Of a DNA stretch of 64,000 nucleotides, positions 41,281 through 51,054 are shown piece by piece. Source of the stretch: Romanomermis culicivorax (taxonomy: Eukaryota; Nematoda; Enoplea; Mermithida; Mermithidae). The notes below the pieces were generated by a model. It ran no database searches. It saw only the letters and a program-made list of their open reading frames with translations, and was not told where the DNA came from. The stretch's first letter is position 1. Each line of letters starts with the position of its first letter. Both the position numbers and the translations under genes were made by a program. The stretch is from NCBI GenBank assembly GCA_963922205.1, contig CAWUHX010000015.1, forward strand, positions 310,001 to 374,000, given 5' to 3'.

Positions 41281-44200
41281 GACCTTTAAGTCTGACTCCA
41301 CAGTCCTTGGGAACGAACCTTTTACCCTTTTGAGTGAGATACCTCTTTCAATTAGGTAAATTTTCGATTTGAGTAGGGGAAACCTCCATCAGATCATGAG
41401 AATCGCCACTTGAGTGGGGAAACCTCTCTCAGGTCTGCTGATTCGCTTCCAAAGTGGGACACTGACCCTTGGGATGAAATTTTTGCCCTCATGTAAGTGG
41501 ATACGCCCGTAAGAAGGTAGACTACCCCTTAGGTCGGAATAGGCCCTTATATTCGCGCTTAACGCCAACTCAGATAGCACCGCATTTGAGTAATATTTAA
41601 TTACTGTAGGTCGGGATTTGCCCCACGCGTGATTAAATTAATGATTCTTGCGCGTAATTAACCCCTTATGAGTATAGTACATCCCGTAAGCTTTGGTTAA
41701 TCCTCTGGTATCGATTTTTCCCCAGATTTAATCCCCAAGAGTCATAACATTCCTAGAGTTGAGTAAATCGAGTATTCTGCCGTAATTCTCCTCTGAGCTT
41801 TCATTCTTTTTTCCTTTTTCTTTCCATTTTTCGTCAATTTGGGCCTCCATTCACTGCGTGTGATCGGACAGGTTACTGTAGCGCCTTAGGCCTTTTGGTT
41901 ACAGTATGGCTGCGAGTTGCACATAATCTAACTACAGTATACTTGGGTACGGGTACTTGAGTATCACAGCCCATGAGGTTTTCACAGCCCCTGAGGGTTT
42001 CGGGATCTCCGATCACGAGGTACAGTAACCCTTCCACTCTTGATTCTGGACGTCAAGTGTGGTCGTGAGTTGTTATCTGTGTCCGGTATGTGTGTCAACA
42101 CACTTTTTCAAAATTTTTCTTATCTTCACTGAGCACTAGCCAAGTTGCTCATTTTTCCGGCCAAACAAGCCAAAATTTTACTGTTGACACATATAACACC
42201 GTACTTAGCAGATCACATCGCTTATCTCTAGGGCCTCAAATTTTAATTTTATTTACTTTACTTTTTATTTCTCGGTCTTCTATGCGTAGTGTGTGACCCA
42301 ATTAAAATAACTTTTTCACCTAATAAATTTTCTTATCTCCAAAATCAACTCAATAAAAACTTATAAACCCATTTCCTTTTCTCTCTTTTTCTAAACAAAC
42401 AAATTATAAATTATCCTTTTTCCTACCAAAAAAAAACCCCAAACAAACCCAAACTTTCTCTTTTCACTTCTATTCAAATTTTTCAAAAACAAACTTTTCT
42501 TTATCGGTCACACATACGTCATAGTTGGCAAACCTTCAGTAGGTCATTCTTATTATTTTTTCACTACTGTACGGTCTCCTTTCTTCTTTTCATTTTCTAT
42601 TTCTGGGTGGTTGCAAGTGGTGAGGATGTTATCGATCGGGACCACTGACGTCAGCAACAACTACTTATTAAGTTGTTGTTATGAGGTGTTGTGTCTTGTG
42701 CGACCCCACCTCTGACGTCCGCAACTACCTCACATGCTGCTGTTGCACTGAGGCTTGACTAGCGGGGTCATGCTTCTGACGTCAGCAATGGCCGCATAGC
42801 ATGTGGCCGTTCAGGGGTTGAGGTTCTCCGTGTCCTCCCCCTGCGTCTGCAACAGCTGCATCCCTTGCTGTTGCTTTAAGGGGTGGGTGGCCCTCCGGCT
42901 CTACCTCTGACGTCAGCAATGGCAACGTAACAGGTTGTTATTGCAGGATGGTGACCGTATGGCACTGTCTTCTTGACGTCTGCAACAGTAGAGGCTCGAG
43001 TTGTTGCACTAGGATTGGTCGATTATTCCGACTTCAGTCCTTGACGTCAGCAACAGCAATGCACCGTATTGTTGTTCGCAGATGTGAGGCCTTACAAACC
43101 GCACATCTGGCGTCTGCAACAACTGCATCTCATATCATTGTCGTAGGATAACTGAGACTCAGATATTACCTGTTGACGTCAGCAACGGCGATGCTCCGTG
43201 TTGTCGTAGCAAGGTTGCTGGCCTAGGGCCCTATCTACTGATGTCCGCAATGATAAATCTCTATTCCAGTATCGGAATTAAGACTATACAGTCTTATTCT
43301 GGCGTCAGCAACGGCGATGCCCCGTATTGCCGTAAAGAGTTTGTAGCCGTAGGCTCTTACTTTTGGCGTACGTACTGCAATATGAGATTATGGCACTTAC
43401 ATCCCAGTTACCTGAGGTCAGCACCGAGTGTGGTGGTGTGTATCACATCTTTTGACGTCAGCACCGGGTTACTGTGGGTTTCCAAGATGCCACTTGAGTT
43501 CTAGGTGATGATTGTAGTATTATTTTCTCACCTACGGCTCTTGTTTTAGGGTTGTGTCTGTGTGCTACCGGTGCCTGGGAAACATCAGTAGACATACTCA
43601 CGCAACCTGAGATGCACTCGGTCCGTGGCACTGATCAAGTTGTCCGCAAGGGTAGCGGCACTGATGGATCAGCACGTGACTCCTCTTTTAAGCTTTAACT
43701 GTAGGTTCGAACGGGTTTACACTCGGCCTCAGCTGGGTTGGTTGTTTAACATACGCAACCGTTGGGCCTTTGCAGTCGGTACTGCCTGTGTCCAACAACC
43801 GCAAGGGTTGACAACCTTCCTGTAAATTTCTTATCTAAATTCTCGCATTTCTTTCTCATTTATGATCTTCTTTAGTGTCCCCACCAGAATAATTCCTCAG
43901 GAATTACGGCACAGCCACTGGTTGGGCCTAAGGTGTAAAAGACCCCTCTGTGACCATTTCTTTACACTCAAACGCCTTCGTTAGCTGGCCTAATAATGTC
44001 CGCACTAGAGTCGCCCTTAATCCTGAGTCCGCCTCCGTTGGTTTGTCCCTTAGCATAATATTACCGCTAGTCCGCCTAAGCGAAGGTGTTCGAGTCCGCC
44101 TAAACACATTACAACTAAGTCCGCCTTAGCTCCTCACTTTACACTCATTTATTCGAGACAGACTGTACCCCTGATCTCAAGATGCGTTGAGCCTAGCCTC

Positions 44201-45315
44201 GATTCATAGGAGGAAGCCTGCATTTCCCCACCTCCACCACCGGCACAGCTGGGCCAAGGACCCCCATGCCCTTTTACTGACTGAGTGTGTCAGAATAGCA
44301 CCCTGGTACCTGGTGCTCTTATATCTCAACTGGTGACCTGCGATCCTCACTTCATCTCAGTGAACGGAAACCCAGCCCCCAGCTGTATATAATACTCCTG
44401 GAGAGTTCCCGTTCTGTTCAAAACGCGCATTCCCGTTTTTGGGCACGGTTGTAGCATATACGCGAATGACGTCCTCCCGGGATCCTCCTGTCTAGTCATC
44501 ACACTTTTCAGAGTTCGCAATTGCTCCTAGTGAGTGAGGCCGATTGCGTAATAGTGCGATTCCCTTTGCGTAGTCTGGTTTGTAAACTAATTTTGTCCCT
44601 ATCTATTAGCACCCATTAAGTTTACTTTAAGTTGTCCCCCTTTACTTATTAATTCTTAAGCTACTCCATGCGCTACTCCTGGTGAGTAGGACTTTGTCGG
44701 TTACGAGCCCTCCCATATCCCAAAGTTTGTAAACTAGTACAACGGACTTAACCTCCAGATAAAATTCCCTTTTGAGCGGGTTTATCCGTACGCCCTCACG
44801 TCGGTTCCTTAATTTTATGGTTGGAGTTCCACCACTTTCTTTCAAATGTATTATACTTTTGGTTCAAATAACCGGGTCTTGCCCCATTCATCTCTAAAAA
44901 TTGGGTATACTTCTCCCTCTCTTTACACTCGGGTTATCCCCTCTTTACCTACGTAGGTGACCAGATAAATTCCCTTCTGCGTCAACCTATCTCTCCGTCT
45001 GGCTGTTCTGAGAGCTAAAACCTTGTCCTTTTCTAGCCCCATCGCTGAGTGGCCGCTAGATATTGGAAAGAACAAGCGTTACAGCCTCAACACGCCGTCG
45101 CGCAAACGATCTCGTACTTCCCGCGCTTCCTCGCCACGCGACTACAAAAGTAACTCTTACTTTACGTCTACAAAATAGAGACACCTAGACGTTCCTGTCG
45201 ACTTAGTACTAAGTTTAAACGGACAAGTGAACCCCTCTCTATTCAGTTTGATCGAATAACTTCACAGGCACGATCATCAGTCTTAGATACCTTACAGGAA
45301 GACGAACTCTCATCT
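41281..45315 (+). other. Unusually long (4-kb) retroelement leader
   Basis: No protein domain is recognisable, and stops are frequent in all frames. It holds short diverged repeats near 41330-41440 ('gagt.gggaaacctc'), the hairpin array (42646-43480), and repeated 'AGTCCGCCT' boxes at about 44020-44130. It likely carries packaging, splicing or translation signals. Confidence 0.7.
42646..43480 (+). repeat. Array of ~14 hairpin units headed by TGACGTCAGCAA
   Basis: Boxes start at 42646, 42713, 42777, 42842, 42908, 42974, 43042, 43108, 43174, 43239, 43300, (43364), 43413 and 43453. Spacing is about 66. They alternate between GTCAGCAA and GTC(T/C)GCAA types, giving a 132-bp double unit. Most units can fold into a stem that starts at GCAAY and pairs within about 30 nt, for example GCAACAGC with GCTGTTGC and GCAATGGCAAC with GTTGTTATTGC. 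Six boxes are the exact CRE palindrome TGACGTCA. Confidence 0.85.
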
Positions 45316-47657
45316 ATGAAGTCAGAAATTGATTTACCTTCACAGATTGAGAATAAGGTCCAAGCTGCATTTGAGAATGCCCTTGGACCACTCAACCAAA
45401 AGCTAGAGGCTATGAATGGCAGAAGGCACCCTCCTGTGTCCAGCTTCATGGCCCCTCCAGCCTTTTCAGGTGCTTTTGGTGAGTCCATAACGGATTTTAT
45501 ATCCCACTTGACCCGCTTCTTTACACTTCAAGGGGTAACAGAAGCGGATCATGCATATAAAATCGCGTTTTTGGAGTCTTGCCTCACAGGTCCTGCTCTG
45601 GCATCCTACCGGGACTTTAGCAGTGGTACTCCGCAGCCTACCCGCTACGAAGAGTTCACAGCTTTTCTTAGGAGAGACTTTCCAGTAGGGCGTGATTCAG
45701 ATCTGCATCAGCAGTTGATCCAGGATCGCCTGCAGAAGCCGACTGAATCCGCGATAGTCTACCTTGAGCACCTTAAGAGACTGTCCAGGGTGGCTTATCC
45801 GGATCTCGCGACTGACGTTAGGGATTCTATTATTAAACCTATCTTTCTGAGAGGGTTGAGACCAGTCCTTAGAGATAGTATTAAGTTCAGGGAGTTCACA
45901 ACTCTTGAAGAGACTCTCAAAGCAGCCTGTTACGCGGAATCACAGATTTTTCGGGATGAGATTAGGTACACTGCCCCATCTAATGCTGTTTTCTCTTCAG
46001 AACAAAGGACCGCCGACAACGTCAGGTCAATGTCGAATCAAAGGAGCACCGCTCAACGTCCGTCGGCCACGCCGTCCGACGAGGTTCGACGTTTACAATC
46101 GGAGATGGCCCGGCTCACGGCTCACGTTGCGCGACTTACGGCTCAGCAATCGGCGCCACCTTCGAGAAATTCGACGCCGTCATCGACGCCGTCGACGCGT
46201 GTCCAAACCGCCGGCGATCGCCCGTCAGGGGCACATCTACAGATGTGCTCCTACCATGGACGCTGCACCCACAACGACGCTACTTGCCGGGCGCAAAATC
46301 CCAATAGCGCCGGCCCTAGCACCGCCTCCGCCACCGGCGCCAGCCGTTGCTACTTTTGTCGAACGAGGGCGCACCCGACTGACCGATGCGACAGACCCTG
46401 CCCGCATTGTCGAAAACTACGAGTGCACCGGGCAACGGCTTGCCCCAATCGAAATTCGACACTGCCTGGTGAGACTAATTTTGGTAATTCTGATTATTCT
46501 CCTCAGGGGGCAAGTGGAAATTTTCGGAGGTATGCTAACCCAACTCCTCACGGGACAGGGAACCAATATCGGTCACCTCCACGGCAAAATAATGCTGTAG
46601 GGGTTACCGACGGCCTTCTTCACCCAGACTTATTCGACCTGGATGATGAAGTTTTGGCTGAACACCTGGCGGATCGCTCACAACTGTGTTATCCTGTCTG
46701 TGTAATCAGTATTGGTTTTTCAGCTACGGCAGTGGTTTCGGCGACCCCGTTGTCGACTTTTCCGCCGCCACCACCGAAATACGCGACGCCGGTCAACGTA
46801 AACCCGTCAGCGACACCGAAAACGACTGGCGACGTCAGCGTAATCGCGTCGTATCGACCGACGGAAGGTACAACGGCGCCACCGGCACGTGTTATCAACC
46901 AGGGACCACCGCCCGGAATTCCCACGGACTCCACGTTGGAGGTCGTCGGTCAACTGGAATCGATGAATCTGATAGGTAAACTGCCTTCTTTTTCTGAAGT
47001 TTCAAGTTCACAAAGTAGATATCTTTACAAGTCTCCGGCTTTAATGATTTCTTGCTTACAGATTCCTCATCCGTCACCGACGCGATGCGGGCTGTTTGGT
47101 CAACCGATTTGGCCAAAAAGTATCCGCACCTCCCCTGGGCGCTACTCAACGAGCCGTTCGAGGTTGAGGCGCTTACGGCCGCCGACGTCATGCTATCGGC
47201 ACCGGCGGTGTTGCGGATTTTGGGACCCGACGTCGCTCGACGGGCGCTCGAGTTTATCGCCGACGGAACTATTCGCGCCACCCCGGTGGACAAGATCCTG
47301 TTGGACGGTGAACCGTCGTCACCGGCAGTGGACGCCGTCCGCCGCGCTGTGGAAAAGGCCAGTCGCAACGTGCGGCCCACAGCAGTTGTTGCCACGTCAC
47401 CGACGACAACGACGACGGGAGCCCAAACTCTGGCGGCGATTGCACCACAGCAACCGGTCGCCAACGCCTTTGGAGAACCGTTGCCCGCCGTTCACAACGC
47501 CGTCAACGTCACCGAGGCGTCGCCATTTCCGACGGCTACCGTCCCGCGGTCCCCGAAGATTGGCGTTCTTCGAGAAGTCCACCCCGGAGGAGGCTTGGTC
47601 ATCGACTTCCCCGGAGAGGAGCCCGCGTCGTCCGACGACGACGACGTCCAAGAATGA
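45316..47657 (+). CDS. Spliced Gag (intron 46976-47061), 751 residues
   Basis: Exon 1 (45316-46975) ends ATAG; exon 2 (47062-47657) continues ATTCCTC. The join is in phase and moves from frame 1 to frame 3. Exon 2 then encodes about 198 residues of ordinary composition ('[18 protein letters not shown]', '[18 protein letters not shown]') and an acidic end 'SSDDDDVQE' before TGA. Frame 1 over the same DNA is an unusual Arg/Pro-rich string. That contrast argues the spliced frame is the selected one. Gag would form the particle; the knuckle would bind RNA. Confidence 0.7.
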
Positions 47658-50600
47658 AGCCGCCCGACGGGTGAAAAATGTAAATTTTGGTGTAAATTTG
47701 CAGACACCGTTTGTAAATATTTTGTTTGTAATAAATTGGGCCTTCGTGACACTACTGTTCTTAGGACTGAGCTCTGCAACACATGCTACTCAATACCAAT
47801 TTTGTGGTCTTTCAAGAAGCGGTCATCCACTTGAGCTACCTCAAAAAGTTGAATGCAAACCACCAAAATCTTCGTGGAGTCCACGACGCATGAACGTTAC
47901 AGTATATGTACCTATTTCTGATCCAATCACGACTAAAGCATGGAAATGTACCTTGCGGAATCGTAAGGTATGCACAAACACTGGTTTTTTCGGATCTAGG
48001 GGCATTACTGCAGACGTCGTTACTACTCAGCACCTCGCGCCTGCGGCGTGTACTCTAGCACATCGCACGAAGGTGTTTGGTTTACAAAAGCTCGTGGAAA
48101 TACGTCCTGGCTTTTATAGCACTAACCAAACACTGGAGGTGATGTACTCATGGTGCTGCAATGACGTCTGCAAGACAGTGACTAACCTTTTCATCGAGGA
48201 GGGACAGGTCGCTTCGTGGGATGGCACTACAGCTCTAAGTACCTTAGGAGATGTAGGTGGATGCAGTCCCACTGCAGGTCAATGCACTACTCTAGACGGG
48301 GTAATTGTTTGGCCTGCCACAAACTTTACAGCACAGTGCCATTATCGGCCACAAGGTAATTACACTGCGTCTGTATCAGGGAACCACATCATCATCGATG
48401 ATTTGCAAGTTGCCCTGAAGATCCCGGGAAACTCTCGCGTGTTTCGACTGTGTCCTGACCTCCGGTTGAATACAGTGCGAACGGATCAGGGTCTTCTTCT
48501 ACGCATCCACGGAAGATTTAATCTGACCCAGAGGTTATTCGGATTGGCAAAGGACTCCGTCCCTGACCCCGTCAATGCCAAACTGAATTACCTGGCTCAG
48601 CAGATCAAGGAGTCGGAGATTAACAATTTTCGATTCATGTGGCTAGAGTTGTGTTCTCACGCTCAACGCTACCTTGATCTGACTTGTCAGTTGCTTCGTT
48701 TTGACCCTACACTAGGAGCCCGGGCATTCCTTCAGAGGAATGACCTGACGGCGGAATTTACGGGTGAAGCACTGACGATATGGCCGTGTCAAAAGGTCAA
48801 CGCCACTTATGTCTATCATTCGTACCGAGTGGGAGACACCTGTTACAAGTATCTACCCGTACAGGTTGGCGGTACCATTTATTTCGCCACCCCCGGTGGC
48901 CCAGATCTCACTAAATTCAGTCCAAAGGTGCCGTGTGACCACCACTTTACAGGGATTTTCCGAAATCGCTCTGGCTGGTTTACTGAATCTGGCACGGTCC
49001 ATGTGAGCCATATTCCATTGGAGCTGTTCTGGAAGCAGCGCTTCAACGTCACTCACTTTGACGCTCCTGCGCTCTTTCATGATCAGTTGGCCATGACCCC
49101 TTCAAGTTTTGCTTTCTTTAAACAGTACGTTTACAAGACTGAGCAAATTGAAGCGGTCTTGAACCGGTTGGTAAACTATACGGCTGGTTTATCCCTACAA
49201 CCAGATACCCTGTATCAGGCGGTTGCAGGGGTAGGGACTGACATCAGAGCCTCACTGGAAGGTGTTGGTCTGGCAGCAAACCATGTGATTACTGGTCAGC
49301 AGCACAACCTCATGCAGGGCTTACAGTCTCTTTTGAGCGGACCAGTGCAGCTAATCTTTAACACTCTTATTGCCCTGGCAGTACTGGCCGGTACAGGATT
49401 TCTCATCTACGTTGGGATCTCCTATTACCTCAGCTACCGCCTGCGGAAAAGACAGGTTCTGTTTGTTAGCCAATACTCTCCGTTGAACCTCCTCCGGAAA
49501 GTTCAGCGTTGGGTAGGTTTTCATTACGTACAGAACGATGTGCCAACTCAGTTAGACAGGATCACTCCGTGTTTTGTCGTACTGGTTGACCACAAGGAAA
49601 CTCCAGCTTTCCTTGATACTGGTTGTCCACGGACTATCATTAGTCAACGCCTTCACAAAGCGCTGATCAAAGAGAGTCCGAAGGCGGCGATGGCCTTCCA
49701 GCAACATCACGACTTTAATCCATTGATGAGTATCAATGGTAAAGCCGTTCATACTCTCCTTTCAGGACCGTATGAGATAATGTTGCCTGGAACCCGTCAG
49801 CCACACACACGAGTGGATATACATCTCCATGTGTGTAAGACTACGTCTCCTTTCTGGGCACCGGTCGATCTGATTCTTGGATTGGACTTTTTAGAACAAT
49901 TCCAGAATATTACGTTTGACTACCAACAACATGTCTGTCGATTGAATGCAGTAGAACTGCCACTTCTGTTGACAGCAGCTGAGATTGATCAGATCGAACC
50001 CTGGTGGGAGAACACACGTTCACTATCAAGGGCCTTCCACAGGTCCGGGTCTCGATCACGATCAAGGACTTCGTCCCTTTCTCGGCCACCCTCGCGAGCT
50101 TCCTCCATTGCCTCATCCCGTGGGTCAACCAGAGGAAGTAGGACCTCTTCTAGACGGGCTAGTGGTCATTCCATGGCCAGGTCAGGGTCAAACTGTCCTC
50201 GACCCCCGCCTGGAAATTCTCCGATTACACTAGAGAAAGGCCGTTTTCGCGAGCCTAGTGACTCTGATGCACCTGCATCCCCTGTACTAGAGGTGCCACC
50301 ACTCTCTGATGTTGAGGTTGAATCACTAGGAGCTACTCAGAGCTCAGGAGAGAGGTCAGATCATGTACTCACTGTTCAGGTCCATCCAACTCCTGAGGCC
50401 AATCCGGAAACATCGGTTGGCTATGCTCTGGTAGGTTTACTCAGACGCACTGGCTTACCCATACCGAGGCGAACCAACGCGCCAGAGTCGAGCTTTGATG
50501 ACTCTGTACCTGACCCAGGTCATGTAGTATCAGCTTTCTACCCCACTGAGATGAGGACCCCTCATATCAAGGTTCTACTGAACAATTGGGTAGAGGCCAA

Positions 50601-51054
50601 AGCTCTAATTGATACCGGAGCTGTTTTCTCGCTCCTGGATCATAAGTTGGCGGTCCAGTTACCCGACTTGGTACTCACAGAGACTAGGGCTCGCCCCATA
50701 GCAGCCAATGGGTCCCCGATTCTACTGCTAGGCTCTGCCTATGTCACGGTGACAGTGGCTGATGTCTCTGAACGGATTCAAGTCCAGGTTCAAGAGAATT
50801 GTTCGGCTGAACTAGTCTTGGGGACGAACTTCCTCGGACGTTTCAATTGCGTCAGCTTAAGCTGGGAGAAATCCTTTCTCCAGTTCAAGGAACTTCGAGT
50901 TCCGTGTGAAGGCCTCATCCACAATCCACCTTCTGCTCGTGGGGCACTACCCTTGCAGGAGTTGATTGTCCTTGAGCCTCGCTCGCTAACACAATTCACT
51001 GCACCCGTACCTTCAAATATATGCAACTGTGCCCGAAGTAGCTTTCTTCCCTAA
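45316..51054 (+). CDS. ORF1: Gag - envelope-like glycoprotein - two retropepsin domains (unspliced)
   Basis: The frame is 1,912 codons without a stop. It starts [14 protein letters not shown], the first ATG after an in-frame TAA near 45154. Residues 1-230 are a retrotransposon Gag core ('[14 protein letters not shown]', '[16 protein letters not shown]'). A zinc knuckle of C-x2-C-x4-H-x4-C lies at 345-358, with a second Cys/His cluster at 362-376. Residues 553-794 are Arg/Pro/Ser-rich and overlap another, more protein-like frame. From about 797 comes a signal peptide, a Cys-rich ectodomain, and a membrane segment at about 1346-1374. Retropepsin-like motifs follow: DTG at 1434 with ILG at about 1520, then DTG at 1766 with VLG at about 1834, with a Ser/Arg-rich linker between. 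ORF2 overlaps its 3' end in the +1 frame. Whether it is made as one polyprotein is inferred, not shown. Confidence 0.85.
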   Translation: MKSEIDLPSQIENKVQAAFENALGPLNQKLEAMNGRRHPPVSSFMAPPAFSGAFGESITDFISHLTRFFTLQGVTEADHAYKIAFLESCLTGPALASYRDFSSGTPQPTRYEEFTAFLRRDFPVGRDSDLHQQLIQDRLQKPTESAIVYLEHLKRLSRVAYPDLATDVRDSIIKPIFLRGLRPVLRDSIKFREFTTLEETLKAACYAESQIFRDEIRYTAPSNAVFSSEQRTADNVRSMSNQRSTAQRPSATPSDEVRRLQSEMARLTAHVARLTAQQSAPPSRNSTPSSTPSTRVQTAGDRPSGAHLQMCSYHGRCTHNDATCRAQNPNSAGPSTASATGASRCYFCRTRAHPTDRCDRPCPHCRKLRVHRATACPNRNSTLPGETNFGNSDYSPQGASGNFRRYANPTPHGTGNQYRSPPRQNNAVGVTDGLLHPDLFDLDDEVLAEHLADRSQLCYPVCVISIGFSATAVVSATPLSTFPPPPPKYATPVNVNPSATPKTTGDVSVIASYRPTEGTTAPPARVINQGPPPGIPTDSTLEVVGQLESMNLIGKLPSFSEVSSSQSRYLYKSPALMISCLQIPHPSPTRCGLFGQPIWPKSIRTSPGRYSTSRSRLRRLRPPTSCYRHRRCCGFWDPTSLDGRSSLSPTELFAPPRWTRSCWTVNRRHRQWTPSAALWKRPVATCGPQQLLPRHRRQRRREPKLWRRLHHSNRSPTPLENRCPPFTTPSTSPRRRHFRRLPSRGPRRLAFFEKSTPEEAWSSTSPERSPRRPTTTTSKNEAARRVKNVNFGVNLQTPFVNILFVINWAFVTLLFLGLSSATHATQYQFCGLSRSGHPLELPQKVECKPPKSSWSPRRMNVTVYVPISDPITTKAWKCTLRNRKVCTNTGFFGSRGITADVVTTQHLAPAACTLAHRTKVFGLQKLVEIRPGFYSTNQTLEVMYSWCCNDVCKTVTNLFIEEGQVASWDGTTALSTLGDVGGCSPTAGQCTTLDGVIVWPATNFTAQCHYRPQGNYTASVSGNHIIIDDLQVALKIPGNSRVFRLCPDLRLNTVRTDQGLLLRIHGRFNLTQRLFGLAKDSVPDPVNAKLNYLAQQIKESEINNFRFMWLELCSHAQRYLDLTCQLLRFDPTLGARAFLQRNDLTAEFTGEALTIWPCQKVNATYVYHSYRVGDTCYKYLPVQVGGTIYFATPGGPDLTKFSPKVPCDHHFTGIFRNRSGWFTESGTVHVSHIPLELFWKQRFNVTHFDAPALFHDQLAMTPSSFAFFKQYVYKTEQIEAVLNRLVNYTAGLSLQPDTLYQAVAGVGTDIRASLEGVGLAANHVITGQQHNLMQGLQSLLSGPVQLIFNTLIALAVLAGTGFLIYVGISYYLSYRLRKRQVLFVSQYSPLNLLRKVQRWVGFHYVQNDVPTQLDRITPCFVVLVDHKETPAFLDTGCPRTIISQRLHKALIKESPKAAMAFQQHHDFNPLMSINGKAVHTLLSGPYEIMLPGTRQPHTRVDIHLHVCKTTSPFWAPVDLILGLDFLEQFQNITFDYQQHVCRLNAVELPLLLTAAEIDQIEPWWENTRSLSRAFHRSGSRSRSRTSSLSRPPSRASSIASSRGSTRGSRTSSRRASGHSMARSGSNCPRPPPGNSPITLEKGRFREPSDSDAPASPVLEVPPLSDVEVESLGATQSSGERSDHVLTVQVHPTPEANPETSVGYALVGLLRRTGLPIPRRTNAPESSFDDSVPDPGHVVSAFYPTEMRTPHIKVLLNNWVEAKALIDTGAVFSLLDHKLAVQLPDLVLTETRARPIAANGSPILLLGSAYVTVTVADVSERIQVQVQENCSAELVLGTNFLGRFNCVSLSWEKSFLQFKELRVPCEGLIHNPPSARGALPLQELIVLEPRSLTQFTAPVPSNICNCARSSFLP
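46976..47061 (+). other. 86-nt intron inside gag
   Basis: The intron starts GTAAACTGCC and ends TTTCTTGCTTACAG with a pyrimidine-rich tail. It is AT-rich while both flanks are GC-rich. Its length is not a multiple of three, so keeping or removing it selects between two downstream frames, both open. Confidence 0.75.
47704..49500 (+). other. Envelope-like glycoprotein domain within ORF1
   Basis: A hydrophobic signal-like segment (ORF1 residues about 797-824) is followed by roughly 520 residues with many cysteines and several N-x-S/T sites. A 25-30 residue membrane segment (about 1346-1374) and a short basic tail come next. This is the layout of a class of viral fusion glycoprotein. The cysteine pattern of the second half reminds me of chuvirus-type glycoproteins captured by some retroelements, but that is an unverified impression. 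It has no ATG of its own before the signal segment. A good-looking 3' splice site (aaatttgcag, ending 47703) lies exactly at its 5' edge, so a spliced envelope mRNA is an alternative to polyprotein expression. Normal gypsy envelopes follow pol; this one precedes protease. Confidence 0.7.
49560..49940 (+). other. Retropepsin-like domain 1 (ORF1)
   Basis: DTG in '[14 protein letters not shown]' and the later '[13 protein letters not shown]' are the two hallmark blocks of an aspartic retroviral protease. It lies directly after the membrane anchor's cytoplasmic tail. Catalytic Asp is present. Confidence 0.8.
50560..50880 (+). other. Retropepsin-like domain 2 (ORF1)
   Basis: '[14 protein letters not shown]' and '[13 protein letters not shown]' form a second complete DTG/hydrophobic-hydrophobic-G pair just upstream of ORF2. 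This is the position of the protease in ordinary gypsy elements, so it is the likelier Gag-Pol protease. A Ser/Arg-rich stretch (about 50030-50190) separates it from domain 1. Confidence 0.85.

Noticed and set aside
42646..43480. CRISPR-like array
   Set aside because: Units share only a short head box and form hairpins along most of their length. There are no identical repeats with unique spacers, and the setting is a eukaryotic retroelement.
45905..46600. 231-codon frame overlapping gag in another frame
   Set aside because: Arg-rich, unlike any domain, and lies over the well-supported Gag core and zinc knuckle.
46895..47464. 189-codon minus frame over gag exon 2
   Set aside because: Mirror of the GC-rich sense frames; Ala/Ser-rich composition expected of an antisense shadow.
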